Position numbers and translations under genes: made by a program | Notes under the pieces: model-generated | Database searches by the model: none | What the model was told of the DNA's origin: nothing | Seen by the model: only the letters and a program-made list of their open reading frames with translations | Assembly (NCBI GenBank): GCA_019775845.1 | Contig: JADQAV010000036.1 | Coordinates: 186,001 to 250,000, forward strand | Source: Myrmaecium sp. VS I D KN 1 | Lineage: Eukaryota; Ascomycota; Dothideomycetes; Valsariales; Valsariaceae | Reading direction: 5' to 3' | DNA length: 64,000 nucleotides | In this document: positions 54,897 through 64,000 of the stretch, piece after piece | Layout of the letters: every line of letters starts with the position of its first letter | Position numbering within the stretch: the stretch's first letter is position 1

Positions 54897-57800
54897 CTAC
54901 GCCTGCACCTCCTTCGCATCAGGGATCACCGCCGCCGACGCCGCCGCCGCCGTCTCCGCCGCCTTCCTCGCCTCCTCCGCCTTTTCCTCCGCAAGCTTGA
55001 GCTCATTCTGCGCCGCCTCCAGCTTGCTCCGCAGGTCCGCGGATTCCGACTCGGCCGTGGCGGCCTTCTGCTGGAGCGTCTTGATCAGCTCCTTGGCCGT
55101 GTCGCGGGCCTTCTCCGCGCCGGCGAGCTTGCTCGCGGCCTCTTGCTTCTCGGCCTCCGCGGTGCTGAGCTGGGACTCAAGGGCGGCGAGCTTGGACTCG
55201 GCGGCGGTCTTTGCCTCTTCGGCAGCGGCGAGCTTGGCCTCCAACTCCTCCTTCTCCGCGGACGCAGTGCTGGCCTTGAACTCGGCGTCGGCGAGCTTGG
55301 ACTCGGCGTCAGCCTTGCCCTCTTCCGCAGCCTTGATCTTGGTCTCCAGCTCCGTCTTCTCGCTCGCGGCAGCGCCGGCCTTGCTCTCAGCATCCTGGAC
55401 TTTGGACTTGAGTTCCTCGACCTCGGCGGAGAGAGTTTTGGCAGCTTCCTCCTGCGCGGTCAGCTGGTTCTTCGCCTCTTCCTCCGCCTTCTTAGCCGCC
55501 TCAACCTCCTCCTTCACCTTAGCCAGGTCCTCCTCAGAAGCCGCCTTGGCCTCGTTCGCAGCCTTAGCCTCTTCCTGAACCTTGGCCAACTCCTCCTCAG
55601 CGGTGGTCTTCGCGTCGGCCGCGGCCCTGGCAGCGTTCTCAGCCTCCGCGATCTTCTCCTCCGCAGCCGTCTTCGCATCAACAGCAGCCTTGACGTCCTC
55701 CTCCAGCTTCGCCTTCTCCGCGGTCAGCTCCTCGACCTGCTTGGAAGCGGTCTCGTGCTGGGTCTTGGTGTCCGCGACAGCGGACTGGGCGTCCTCAGCC
55801 GCCTTCTTCGCGGCCTCAAGCTCGGCCTTCGCAGCCTCAACCTCCTTCTCAAGAGCGGAGACCTTCTCGGCCAGAGCCTCCTTCTCCGTCTTCACGGCCT
55901 CCAGGTCCTTGATCTCCTCGGCGTGGGCCTCCTTGGCCGCTTCAAGGTCCTTCGTGAAGGTTTCCCGGGCGGTCTCGGCAGCGGTGGCACGCTCCTCCAA
56001 GGAGGACTTTTCCTGAGTGAGTTCGGCGATCTGAGCCTCGAGTTCGGCGACCTTGGCCTTGTTGGCTTCGGCCTCCTGAGCAGATGCTTCGAGGGCGGTA
56101 ATCTTCTCGGTAGCATCGGCGAGTTCCTTCTCCTTGGCGGAAAGCTTGTCGGTGGCAGCAGAAAGCTCTTCCTTGGCCGAGGAAGAAGCAGCCTCCAGCT
56201 CAGCCACCTTGCTCTTCAACTCCTCATCGCTGGCCTTGGTCGCCTCGACTTCTTGGGTGAGACGCTCAACATCAGCCTTGGCGGTTTCGAGCTCAGTCTT
56301 CGTAGCGGCCAGAGCTTCTTCGGCGTCCTTCTGAGCAGCCTGGGCAGCCTGAAGAGACTCGGAGGAGTTAGACTGGTCAGCCTTGATGCTGTCGAGCTCG
56401 GCAGTCAGCTTGGCAGCCTCGGCCTTGGAAGCTTCCAGCTCGGCGGTAACGGAAGAGAGAGACTCCTTTGACTTCGTGGCCTCCTCTTCCGCGACAGCCA
56501 GGGACTTCTCGAGGGCGGAGTTCTTCTCGTTGGCGGAGTCCAGTTCACTACCCTTGGCCTCAAGCTCGGCCTTGACCTTCTCCAGCTCGGCAGCCTTGGA
56601 CTCGAGGTCGCCCTTGACGGAGGACAGCTCAGTACTGGTGGACTCGGAGGTGGTCGCGAGCTTGGACTCAAGATCAGCGATCTTAGCATTGGCGGCGTCG
56701 AGGTCGGCGGCAGCCTTGCTCTTCTCCTCCAACTCAGCCCGGACGGCGGTCAGAGAGGATTCAGTCTCCGCAAGCTTGGATTCGGCGGTCTTGAGAGACT
56801 CGGACAACTTCTCCTTTTCGGCGGTAGCCTCACTAGTCGCGGACTGAGCTTCCGCAATGGCCTTCTCAGTCTCTCCCTTCTGAGTTTCGAGCTCGCTCCT
56901 AGCAGCATCCAGCTGTTTCTGCAGCTCTTCGAGCTGGGAAGTAAGAGCCTCCTTCTCTGCAATGGCATCCTGGAGCTCCTTCTTCGCGGACTCGGCGGCC
57001 GCGGCATGCTCAGAGCCGCTCGATTCAGCAGTGGCCTTAGCAGTCTCAAGGTCGGCGGTCACCGAGGCCAGCTGGGTCTTCAAGGCCTCGATCTCCTTCT
57101 CCAGCTCCTCCTTGACGGTGTCCTTAGCCTGTTGGGCCTCCTCCACGGCCTTCTTCTTCTCTTCCAGCTCCGCCTGGACAGCGGCAAGCTTCTGCTCGTT
57201 CTCAGCAACAGCAGCCTTGGTAGCATCCAACGCAGCCGTAGCCGTGGCAACTTCATTCCTCAAGCTCTCAATCTGGCTCAGCTGACCGGCCTTCTCTTCC
57301 TCGGCGGCCGACTGGATCGCAGCGGTCGCTCGCTCGGTCTCGGCGAGCTTGGCCTCCAGAGCCTGCGCGCGGTTCTCGAGCTCGTTGATCTGCTTCGTCA
57401 GCTGCGTCACGCGAGCATCCTTTTCCCGCACGGCGTCCTCCAGCTCGGCCATCCGGTGTTGGTAGGCGCCCGCCTCGGTCGTGGCGGACGACTCGAGCTC
57501 CGCGAGCTTGGCCTGGATGCTGTCAATCTCGGTTTGGAGATTGTCCCGTTCCGTTTTCGCGGCGGCGAGGGCGTCTTCGTACGACTTTTTGGTTTCGGCC
57601 TGTGCGGATACCGATGTGAGCTTCACCAACGTCTCGGAGAGCGGGGGAGGGAATTGACTTACGAGTTCGGCCTCGTGGTTCTTCTTGAACTCATCCTTGA
57701 CAGCCTCCCGTTCAGAAATCCTGGCCTCCTTTACTTGTTGCACAATGACACTAACCATGTGGTCCTCCAAGCTCTTCTTGGCTTGTTGCAGGGTCGCTTG

Positions 57801-58058
57801 CTTCTCGTCGTACTCGATCCGAAGCCGCTCCTGCTCCTGCTGCAGCTTCTCGAACTCTTCATTCTGCGAGGCGATGGTCTGGTTGGCCTTCTCCAGGTCT
57901 TGCTTGTACCTCGCCAGGTCCGCCTTCAGCTTGTCGGCCTCGCTGAGCTGCGGCACCTCCGAATGCTCGGACGTCTCGGTGTTGGTGTCGCTGTCGGCGG
58001 CGATGTCGTGGCCCGGGGGTGCGGACGCCCCGAAGAAGTAGTTGTACGCTCGACGCAT
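54897..58058 (-). CDS. Large Ala/Glu/Lys-rich coiled-coil protein
   Basis: About 1032 residues from exons 58058-57663 and 57599-54897; the 63-nt intron (GTAAGT..GCACAG) is in frame and free of stops, so it is easily overlooked. The start MRRAYNYFFGASAPPGHD was chosen, but an in-frame ATG at 58469 would add 137 residues containing DNKHILADINAGSRKAQRKL. After a short N-terminal segment nearly the whole protein is predicted heptad coiled coil of repeated blocks such as KAELEAAKKAAEDAQ and AKLAAAEEAKTAAESKLAAL. No motor, kinase or membrane domain is seen. It resembles Uso1/myosin-tail-like and LEA-like sequences by composition only, so homology by composition should not be trusted. A cytoskeletal, tethering or desiccation role would be guesswork. 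Confidence 0.72.
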   Translation of the reverse strand: MRRAYNYFFGASAPPGHDIAADSDTNTETSEHSEVPQLSEADKLKADLARYKQDLEKANQTIASQNEEFEKLQQEQERLRIEYDEKQATLQQAKKSLEDHMVSVIVQQVKEARISEREAVKDEFKKNHEAELVSQFPPPLSETLVKLTSVSAQAETKKSYEDALAAAKTERDNLQTEIDSIQAKLAELESSATTEAGAYQHRMAELEDAVREKDARVTQLTKQINELENRAQALEAKLAETERATAAIQSAAEEEKAGQLSQIESLRNEVATATAALDATKAAVAENEQKLAAVQAELEEKKKAVEEAQQAKDTVKEELEKEIEALKTQLASVTADLETAKATAESSGSEHAAAAESAKKELQDAIAEKEALTSQLEELQKQLDAARSELETQKGETEKAIAEAQSATSEATAEKEKLSESLKTAESKLAETESSLTAVRAELEEKSKAAADLDAANAKIADLESKLATTSESTSTELSSVKGDLESKAAELEKVKAELEAKGSELDSANEKNSALEKSLAVAEEEATKSKESLSSVTAELEASKAEAAKLTAELDSIKADQSNSSESLQAAQAAQKDAEEALAATKTELETAKADVERLTQEVEATKASDEELKSKVAELEAASSSAKEELSAATDKLSAKEKELADATEKITALEASAQEAEANKAKVAELEAQIAELTQEKSSLEERATAAETARETFTKDLEAAKEAHAEEIKDLEAVKTEKEALAEKVSALEKEVEAAKAELEAAKKAAEDAQSAVADTKTQHETASKQVEELTAEKAKLEEDVKAAVDAKTAAEEKIAEAENAARAAADAKTTAEEELAKVQEEAKAANEAKAASEEDLAKVKEEVEAAKKAEEEAKNQLTAQEEAAKTLSAEVEELKSKVQDAESKAGAAASEKTELETKIKAAEEGKADAESKLADAEFKASTASAEKEELEAKLAAAEEAKTAAESKLAALESQLSTAEAEKQEAASKLAGAEKARDTAKELIKTLQQKAATAESESADLRSKLEAAQNELKLAEEKAEEARKAAETAAAASAAVIPDAKEVQA

Positions 58059-58720
58059 GCTGGAGGATCGTTTGAAGGGCGGCGGCGGGGGGCGGGATGG
58101 TGGTTGTTCGAAGGAGGAGCGGGAATGGCGGGGTCCCTTGCGTTGTGTAGTAGTGGGTGGAGGTGGAGGAGGTTTGCTCGAGCTCGAGTGGTAGATGGTC
58201 GAAAGGGAATTTTTATTACCCCGGCGAACGGACGTGCTCAGCGGAGCTAGCTTCCTCTGAGCCTTGCGAGAACCCGCGTTTATGTCGGCGAGGATGTGCT
58301 TGTTATCGCGCTGCGAGGTCCTGAGTGCAGGCCGTGAGGCTTTAGCGAGAACGTCCCTCTGTGCCTCTCTCTCTCTCTTTCTTACGACTACAACGAGGAC
58401 CGTAACAGTACGACAGTCCAGTACATACAACACAACCACTGTAACCAACCAATCACTCTTCACATACAAAACAAACGAACCGAGCGTGAGGCGGACAGTC
58501 CGTGAAAGTAACGAGCAAAAAAGACACCGATGATGCGAGGGGAAAAAAAACGTGAAGAGATCAAGGCAAGCACTCAGCCATTACTCACTCAGGACTCCGC
58601 CGGCTCCTCTTATTGAAGCTAGTAGACATGGTTGCTAGGCAGAATTTTTTTTGCTTGCGGCCTGGGTTACTATCTTATCAAGCGAGGACGGACAGGATTT
58701 TCGTGACCAGAGAGAGAGAG

Positions 58721-58756
58721 ACCGTGACCGTGACCGTGACCGTGACCGTGACCGTG
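58721..58756. repeat. (ACCGTG)6 tandem repeat
   Basis: Six perfect hexanucleotide copies in a row in an intergenic region, immediately preceded by a GAGAGA run. Confidence 0.95.
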
Positions 58757-58877
58757 CAAGTACCGGTGTGACGATCCAGGTCCACGGGGCAAAGGCTTGG
58801 ATATAGTTATGCAATCGAAGCGCTTTGCGGAGACGTTCCCAATCAGAGCGTGACACGCACCATGCAAGCGCCTTGGA

Positions 58878-58916
58878 GGGGGGGGGGGGGGAGTTCGAGG
58901 TGGGGGGAGGGGGGGG
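58878..58916 (+). repeat. G-rich tracts with G-quadruplex potential
   Basis: A run of 14 G (58878-58891) is followed after 10 bases by G6-A-G8 (58902-58916). Four or more G-runs of at least three within 40 bases meet the usual G-quadruplex pattern. Confidence 0.7.
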
Positions 58917-60986
58917 TGAAGAGCCAATGCAGATGTGCACAGCGGGTGAACGCGAGGGATGCACGAGTCGGAGGAGGTGATCGCAGTGAAGAGAACGATC
59001 TGATCCAGCAGCTTCACGCAAGTGATTCGAGGGCAACAGCAACAGGAACAACAGCAGCGGCAGCGGCAGCAGCAGCAGCTATGATATACATGAGCTGGAG
59101 GGGGGACCGGCGAGTGGACTGGGAAAATGAGGGGAAGAAGGCTACATATCTGTACATGCGATGCTTTCAGACAAGCCGGCATTTGACGTGTCCCAGCCAG
59201 CAGGCTCCTCATGATGATAGCTGACCTTCCCCGGGGTATATATACAGTTCCGGGTGAAGCCCGTGAGTCTTGCAGAAGCACAGCGACAAGCTGCAAACCG
59301 TTTTATGTCGCAGTAATGCAGGGTCTGTACACTGTACATTCGCACTGAACGTACCCGCCCGTACTGCGAACTTTAAGCCTCACTCGTCGAAGGTCTGACC
59401 GCTGTTTTCTCAAGGCGGCTCCCAGCTCTTTTTTTCTCTCTCGAACCCCCCAGAAGACCTCGTCGAGTCCCCGTTCTCCGCTCATCACCAATATTGGGTC
59501 GACGATCTGCCACCGACCGACGCATCCCGCTTTCCCCATCCATCCAGGACATCCCCGAAGCGCCCTACCCTGGCCTTCGTAGGATCGAAGTATGTGACAG
59601 TAGACGCCAGGCCATGGTGTGATGGATGGTACGGGGGAGAACAGGTCGAGGTTTCTAGGTAAACACTTGGAGTAACCACTACCTCAAGGATTGACAACAA
59701 ACGACACGCGACACCAGGGTCTATCAAAAAAAGGCAGCTATAAAAACCTAACCTAAGGCACGCGGGCGCGAAGCTCTCACGGAGCGGATCAACGTTCGGA
59801 TGAGGCCCCGCCACCCGACGGCCCTGCTCTGGGGATGCCGACCTCGGGACCCGAGCATGTGCACCTCAGGCTCGGACCCCTTTGGGCACTGTGGCACTCC
59901 TAGGCACTCCCCTTCCTTCGGTCTATACAGGTGCCTCATGGCTCTATGGAAGTGACCCATATCTTGGGAGCGTGGACAATCACTCGAAAATGCGGGGGGA
60001 ATCGGCGCCTGTCCATCGAACCCGCAGAGCCACGTTCCAGTACCTACCACACCTAACAGCTTCGCCATTTCTGCTGCTGCTGCTATGTGTGTAGCTTACC
60101 TCCTCATAAAAAAGAACACACAAGATCAAAGCTCTAGGAACACTGTTCACCATGTTGCTTCGTCGGGAATAGACCCGCTCACAACCCACCGCCCCCGGAG
60201 CCGAGTTGCCGATTCCTTCACCTCACCGATTTTGGGTAGAGAGGTCACGCCAAGCGGCGCCCCATGCAGCGAATGTGTGTGTAATAGGTGCTTCTTTGTT
60301 ATCCACCAAAGAAAAGGCGGCTTCGGCGCATGTGTGGGAGTACGGGAGTGTGCGTATACACGAACGGGTACAACGACTCCATGGCCGATGGTTGACTGGT
60401 GGGAAGGCTGCGATTGATAACCATGCATATCTGGCGGAGAGGCTTTCGCTGCTGTGTTGATGGATGTGCAAACGCGGGTTGGGAGCGGAAGGGCCGTTAA
60501 AAGTCTGCTCGCCAAATCCGACCCCACCATCCGACTTCCATTCCCCCTCCGTGCTGAAACAGAGTCGTGCCGAAAATTGCCAGAAATGTCCGTTTTTCTG
60601 CTGTTTGCCCTGTGCTCTTCCGCGGCGGTGGCACGGTAAAGAGTAAGGGGAGTGTGGAATACAATAGGTGGTACCTAGGTACCTTTTAAGAGGTTTATGT
60701 AGGGAGGGAGACGGTCGCTGATTTGCCGTGATATCCAGGGGCCCGGCCGGCGTCCCGGCAAAGACGGCTACTAGCCGACGTCATGATCCGAGCTTCCAGT
60801 CGTTCCGCACTGCTAGGCCGATTTACCCAGCACCAAAGGGCGGGAGGCGTGCAGACTGTCGGGAGTACGGAGTAGTACTAGGTAGATAACTATAACTCCA
60901 CGGATCTCGTCCCTCCACCATGCCTCTGTCACCCTCTTCTCGCTTTCCGGCTATCCTTTCTCACCTACAGCCGAACGTTCACGAGG

Positions 60987-62681
60987 ATGGCTGATGCAAG
61001 CGAACACCATCACGAGAAGGAGACGCACAGCTCTCCCTCGCCCTCAGACACCGCCACGTCCGACGTCGAAGACCTCACCGGCGAAGACGATGTCGGCCCC
61101 ACGCCGTACCGCCGCGAGGTGCCCGGCCTGACGCCCGCGCTCGAGAAGACCGAAACCGCGCGCTCGATCCCCCGGTCCATGAAGCGCGCCCAGTCCGTCC
61201 TCTCGACCGTCCGCTCCCGCAAGCCCTTCCCGCCCTTCTCCCACCCGCTCGCCCACCAGAAGACCGCGCCGGACGTGGTCGTCACCTTCGACGGGCCCGA
61301 GGACCCGTACAACCCGCTCAACTGGACCTTCCAGAAGAAATGCATCACCACCCTCCTCTACGGCCTCACGACCATGGTGATCGCCTTCGCGAGCTCCGTG
61401 TACTCGCCCGGCGTCGGCCAGATCGCGGAGCACTTCCACATCGGCGAGGAGGTGTCGCTGCTGGGTCTCGCGCTGTTGCTGTTCGGCTTGGGCTTCGGAC
61501 CGCTGATCTTCGCGCCGCTGAGTGAGGTGTACGGCCGGAAGCCTGCCGTCCTCATTCCGTACTTCATCGCCGCGGTCTTCACCTTCGGGAGCGCGACGGC
61601 AAAGGACGTCCAGACGCTGATGATCACCCGATTCTTCACTGGTATCTTCGGCAGCGCGCCCATCACGAACACGGGAGGTGTGCTGGGGGACATCTGGCCC
61701 GCGGAGCAGCGCGGCGTCGCCATCGTCGGATACGCGATGGCGGTCGTGGGCGGGCCGATCTTCGGTCCCGTCGTGGGTGGCGCGATCGTGGAGAGTTACC
61801 TGGGCTGGCGCTGGACTCAGTACATCACCGGGATCATGATGATGTTCATCCTCACCCTGGACGTCATCATCCTGGACGAGTCCTACCCGCCGGTGCTGCT
61901 GGTGTACAAGGCGCGCCGTCTGCGCTTCGAGTCGGGCAACTGGGCGCTGCACGCGAAGCACGAGGAGTGGGACCTCTCCATCCGCGAACTGGCCAACAAG
62001 TACATGGTCCGGCCGTTCCAGATGCTGTTCACGCCCATCTGCTTCCTCGTCGCGCTGTACGCCTCCTTCGTCTACGGCATCCTGTACTCCTTCCTCGCCG
62101 CCTTCCCCGTCGAGTTCGAAGAGGAGCGCGGGTGGAACGCGGTGGTGGGGGCGCTACCCTTCTTCGCCCTGCTGATCGGCATCTTCATCGGCGCCGGCGC
62201 CAACGTCCTCAACCAGCGCTTCTACTTCAAGCGGTTCAAGGCGGCCGGCAACCGGGCCGTGCCCGAGGCCCGCCTGCCCCCCATGATGGTCGGCAGCATC
62301 TTCTTCTCCGCCGGCCTCTTCATCTTCGGCTGGACGTCCGACAAAAACATCCACTGGATCGCCCCCTGCATCGGCGCCGCCTGCGTCGGCGTCGGCTTCT
62401 TCACCATCTTCCAGGCCGCGCTGAACTACCTGATCGACACCTTTCAGCGCTTCGCGGCGAGCGCGGTGGCGGCGAATACGTTCCTGCGCTCGGTCCTTGC
62501 GGGCGCGTTCCCCCTGTTTATTCGCCCGATGCTGCATAGCTTGGGGATTCCGTGGGGGATCAGCATCTTTGGCTTCGTTGCGATCGCGATGATTCCTATT
62601 CCGTATCTGTTTTACATCTATGGCAGGCGCATTCGCGCGCGCGGGAAGTGGTCGAGGGAGTCGGTTTATGGGCATCCGTGA
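60987..62681 (+). CDS. MFS transporter, DHA1 drug:H+ antiporter type
   Basis: Predicted 12-TM plasma-membrane exporter of 564 residues in one exon, related to the fungal FLR1/CYHR/polyamine-transporter branch of DHA1. The long cytosolic N terminus carries Ser/Asp-rich sequence and the family signature FDGPEDPYNPLNWTFQKK. Then: TM1 (TTLLYGLTTMVIAFASSVYS), TM2 with LLGLALLLFGLGFGPLIFAP, and the motif-A-like LSEVYGRKPAVL. The helix 4-5 region has RFFTGIFGSAPITNTGGVLG and antiporter motif C (GYAMAVVGGPIFGPVVGGAI). The central loop spans RRLRFESGNW..ELANKYMVRPF and the second half-transporter follows. Substrate is unknown; relatives export azoles, cycloheximide or polyamines. No biosynthetic cluster adjoins it. 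Confidence 0.92.
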   Translation: MADASEHHHEKETHSSPSPSDTATSDVEDLTGEDDVGPTPYRREVPGLTPALEKTETARSIPRSMKRAQSVLSTVRSRKPFPPFSHPLAHQKTAPDVVVTFDGPEDPYNPLNWTFQKKCITTLLYGLTTMVIAFASSVYSPGVGQIAEHFHIGEEVSLLGLALLLFGLGFGPLIFAPLSEVYGRKPAVLIPYFIAAVFTFGSATAKDVQTLMITRFFTGIFGSAPITNTGGVLGDIWPAEQRGVAIVGYAMAVVGGPIFGPVVGGAIVESYLGWRWTQYITGIMMMFILTLDVIILDESYPPVLLVYKARRLRFESGNWALHAKHEEWDLSIRELANKYMVRPFQMLFTPICFLVALYASFVYGILYSFLAAFPVEFEEERGWNAVVGALPFFALLIGIFIGAGANVLNQRFYFKRFKAAGNRAVPEARLPPMMVGSIFFSAGLFIFGWTSDKNIHWIAPCIGAACVGVGFFTIFQAALNYLIDTFQRFAASAVAANTFLRSVLAGAFPLFIRPMLHSLGIPWGISIFGFVAIAMIPIPYLFYIYGRRIRARGKWSRESVYGHP

Positions 62682-64000
62682 GGATGATGAAGAAAGATGT
62701 CAGGGGCTGTGATGTTCCTCTCTTTCTTCTTCGTCGTGCGATGGGGATTTCCTGTTGGGGATGCCCATGTCGCCCGAATCCAACCCCTCCGGTGAACTCT
62801 CCGGTGCACGCGAGCACGCGCTTCGCGCGCAGGCTTTTACAGGCGACACACGCACGAGCGACGCACCCGTCCCGCGTCGTATCATGGCTTCCATACCGCG
62901 TCAGGGCGGACATCCAGTTTTCGCCATGCAGTGTCCGGGCAAGGGGGGAACAAAGCTCCTCATGAGCCGTGGTTGGTCACGATGATTTTTCTTTGGCGTT
63001 GGGGATGGGGTTTGCTGGATGTTGGGTTGCATAGCGTGAGGCGTGTGCGGTATAAAAAGCTCAGGTTAAGAGGGGAAGAAAAGGAGGGAGGGATTCTTTG
63101 ATAATGTTAATGTGATGTGATGGGTTGCTGTGGGCTGATCTATCCCGGTCGTTTTATTTCTCTTGTACTTAGTTGTTGTTCCGTTCGATATCCCCTCTGC
63201 GTTGGTGTCGCCTTGAATAATGATTTATTTTATTTTTCTTTCAATAGAAAATTTGATCAGGTCCTTGTGCTTTAGGACATACAGATATATTGAATAAGAT
63301 ATATACGGTCCGCTCATCGGAAGCGTTCCCGAGCAGGAAGTACGTGTAGACGATGGATCGGGCAACGGCGCACGTGTCCCTCCAGTCTGGTATCTACTAG
63401 GTATCAAGTTCCCTGTGCGATTCGTCCGATGTAATTATCCTGGATGTGCGATCGCAGTCCGGGGGATGACGATGATGATGAGCAGCGAGGAATAAGATGT
63501 TTGTATTGATGTACAGTAGCGAGCGGACCAATCCGACACCCCTCTCCCCCACTAGTTCAGCCTCTCTCGGAAGAAGACGAGAAAGAAGGCTGAGATGGTC
63601 CAGGATGATAGTCGTTGGTGGTTGGTTGGTTGGTGGTTACAGCGGTGGGGGGAGGGGTTGCGGGATGACGTAACCGCTTTGTCTGCCCTCGGAATCCATG
63701 TCCCCACGTCCGACCACCGAACGTCCACGCGCGCAAGGAAGATGCCGACCACAAGCCCAATTATTTAGTAAATAATTCCTTCGCATTCGTAATTGTCTGA
63801 CAGGGATCGGATGTGTTGCGACCTTGGATCGTAGGAATTTTCGAGGACGGGGGGCTTTGACGGCTTGACGGTGTTTACGTAGGTGTGTAGTACTAAACCT
63901 CCGGCGCGGGAGGTTCCTTGATCTTGGTTGCTTCCTACCTATAGTACTAGGAGTACCCTGCCCCTCGTGTTTCGATTCCGATGGAGATGTGACTTCGTCC
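62682..64000. other. Terminal intergenic region
   Basis: 1.3 kb after the MFS gene. A consensus TATAAAAAG lies at 63051-63059 on the plus strand, followed by a 51-codon frame (63120-63275) beginning MGCCGLIYPGRF. Tandem TTGG repeats lie near 63613-63632. No gene is supported with confidence. Confidence 0.45.

Larger units (their letters stand above)
58059..60986. other. Long intergenic region with simple repeats and G-rich tracts
   Basis: 2.9 kb without a recognised gene, apart from a possible N-terminal extension of the coiled-coil gene up to 58469. It contains an (ACCGTG)6 array, two long G-tracts, a CAG/CGG patch near 59037-59080 and the palindrome GTACCTAGGTAC at 60671-60682. Open frames at 59485-59814 and 59748-60068 have no recognisable motifs. 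Confidence 0.5.

Noticed and set aside
57006-58250. Long plus-strand open frames (also 55143-56471) opposite the coiled-coil gene
   Set aside because: They are Leu/Gly-rich mirror images of an Ala/Glu/Lys repeat and have no motifs of their own.
59748-60068. 106-codon minus-strand frame beginning MAKLLGVVGTGTWLCGFDGQ
   Set aside because: No family resemblance, no splice partners and no promoter context; likely chance in GC-rich DNA.
60150-60300. Possible tRNA on the minus strand (GGGTCTATTCCCG resembles a T-arm)
   Set aside because: The T-loop is one base short, and no matching acceptor or anticodon arms could be folded at the right distances.

Overview
The window is 64 kb of nuclear DNA from a filamentous ascomycete (Pezizomycotina). 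Four things point there: short spliceosomal introns (about 41-223 nt) with GT..AG ends and CTAAC/CTGAC-like branch sites; GC-rich third codon positions; long pyrimidine-rich leaders; and fungal-specific families such as an APSES/KilA-N regulator, a homeobox/C2H2 regulator, an Sds3-like subunit, UvsD/ATRIP and GH53. Intergenic DNA is littered with TACCTA/TAGGTA words, which I associate with Sordariomycetes; the class is an inference and the species is not identified. No bacterial operon, CRISPR array, rRNA, convincing tRNA or intact transposon was seen.

I support 20 protein genes, with exon boundaries worked out by hand. Left to right: an Xbp1-like APSES regulator (+); an omega-type glutathione transferase (-); a regulator combining Zn2Cys6-like, homeobox and C2H2 parts (-); DNA topoisomerase II (-); the tri-snRNP protein SNU23 (-); a fungal membrane protein (-); an Sds3-like histone-deacetylase subunit (-); a membrane-anchored SDR (+); the replication factor CDC45 (+); a fungal protein of unknown function with two possible C termini (+); a membrane-anchored NodB-type deacetylase (+); a very large CSC1/OSCA-like channel (-); a PEP-mutase/isocitrate-lyase family enzyme (-); a secreted GH53 galactanase (+); UvsD, the ATRIP checkpoint partner (-), divergent from CDS1, CDP-diacylglycerol synthase (+); a glycine-zipper protein (+); the TPR protein EMW1/TTC27 (+); a roughly 1000-residue coiled-coil protein (-); and a DHA1-type MFS transporter (+).

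Most of the window is core housekeeping: replication and chromosome metabolism (TOP2, CDC45, UvsD), splicing, chromatin and lipid synthesis. A few accessory genes lie between (GH53, NodB deacetylase, MFS, GST, PEP-mutase-like). There is no secondary-metabolite cluster. TOP2 and CDC45 both have MCB-type (ACGCGT) words close upstream, which suggests G1/S control. The strongest leads for novelty are the NodB variant with an altered metal motif, the splice-controlled C terminus at 31.4 kb, charged insertions in CDC45 and the CSC1-like channel, and an AT-rich coding-like island at 39.6-40.1 kb. I did not find a clear new multi-gene system.
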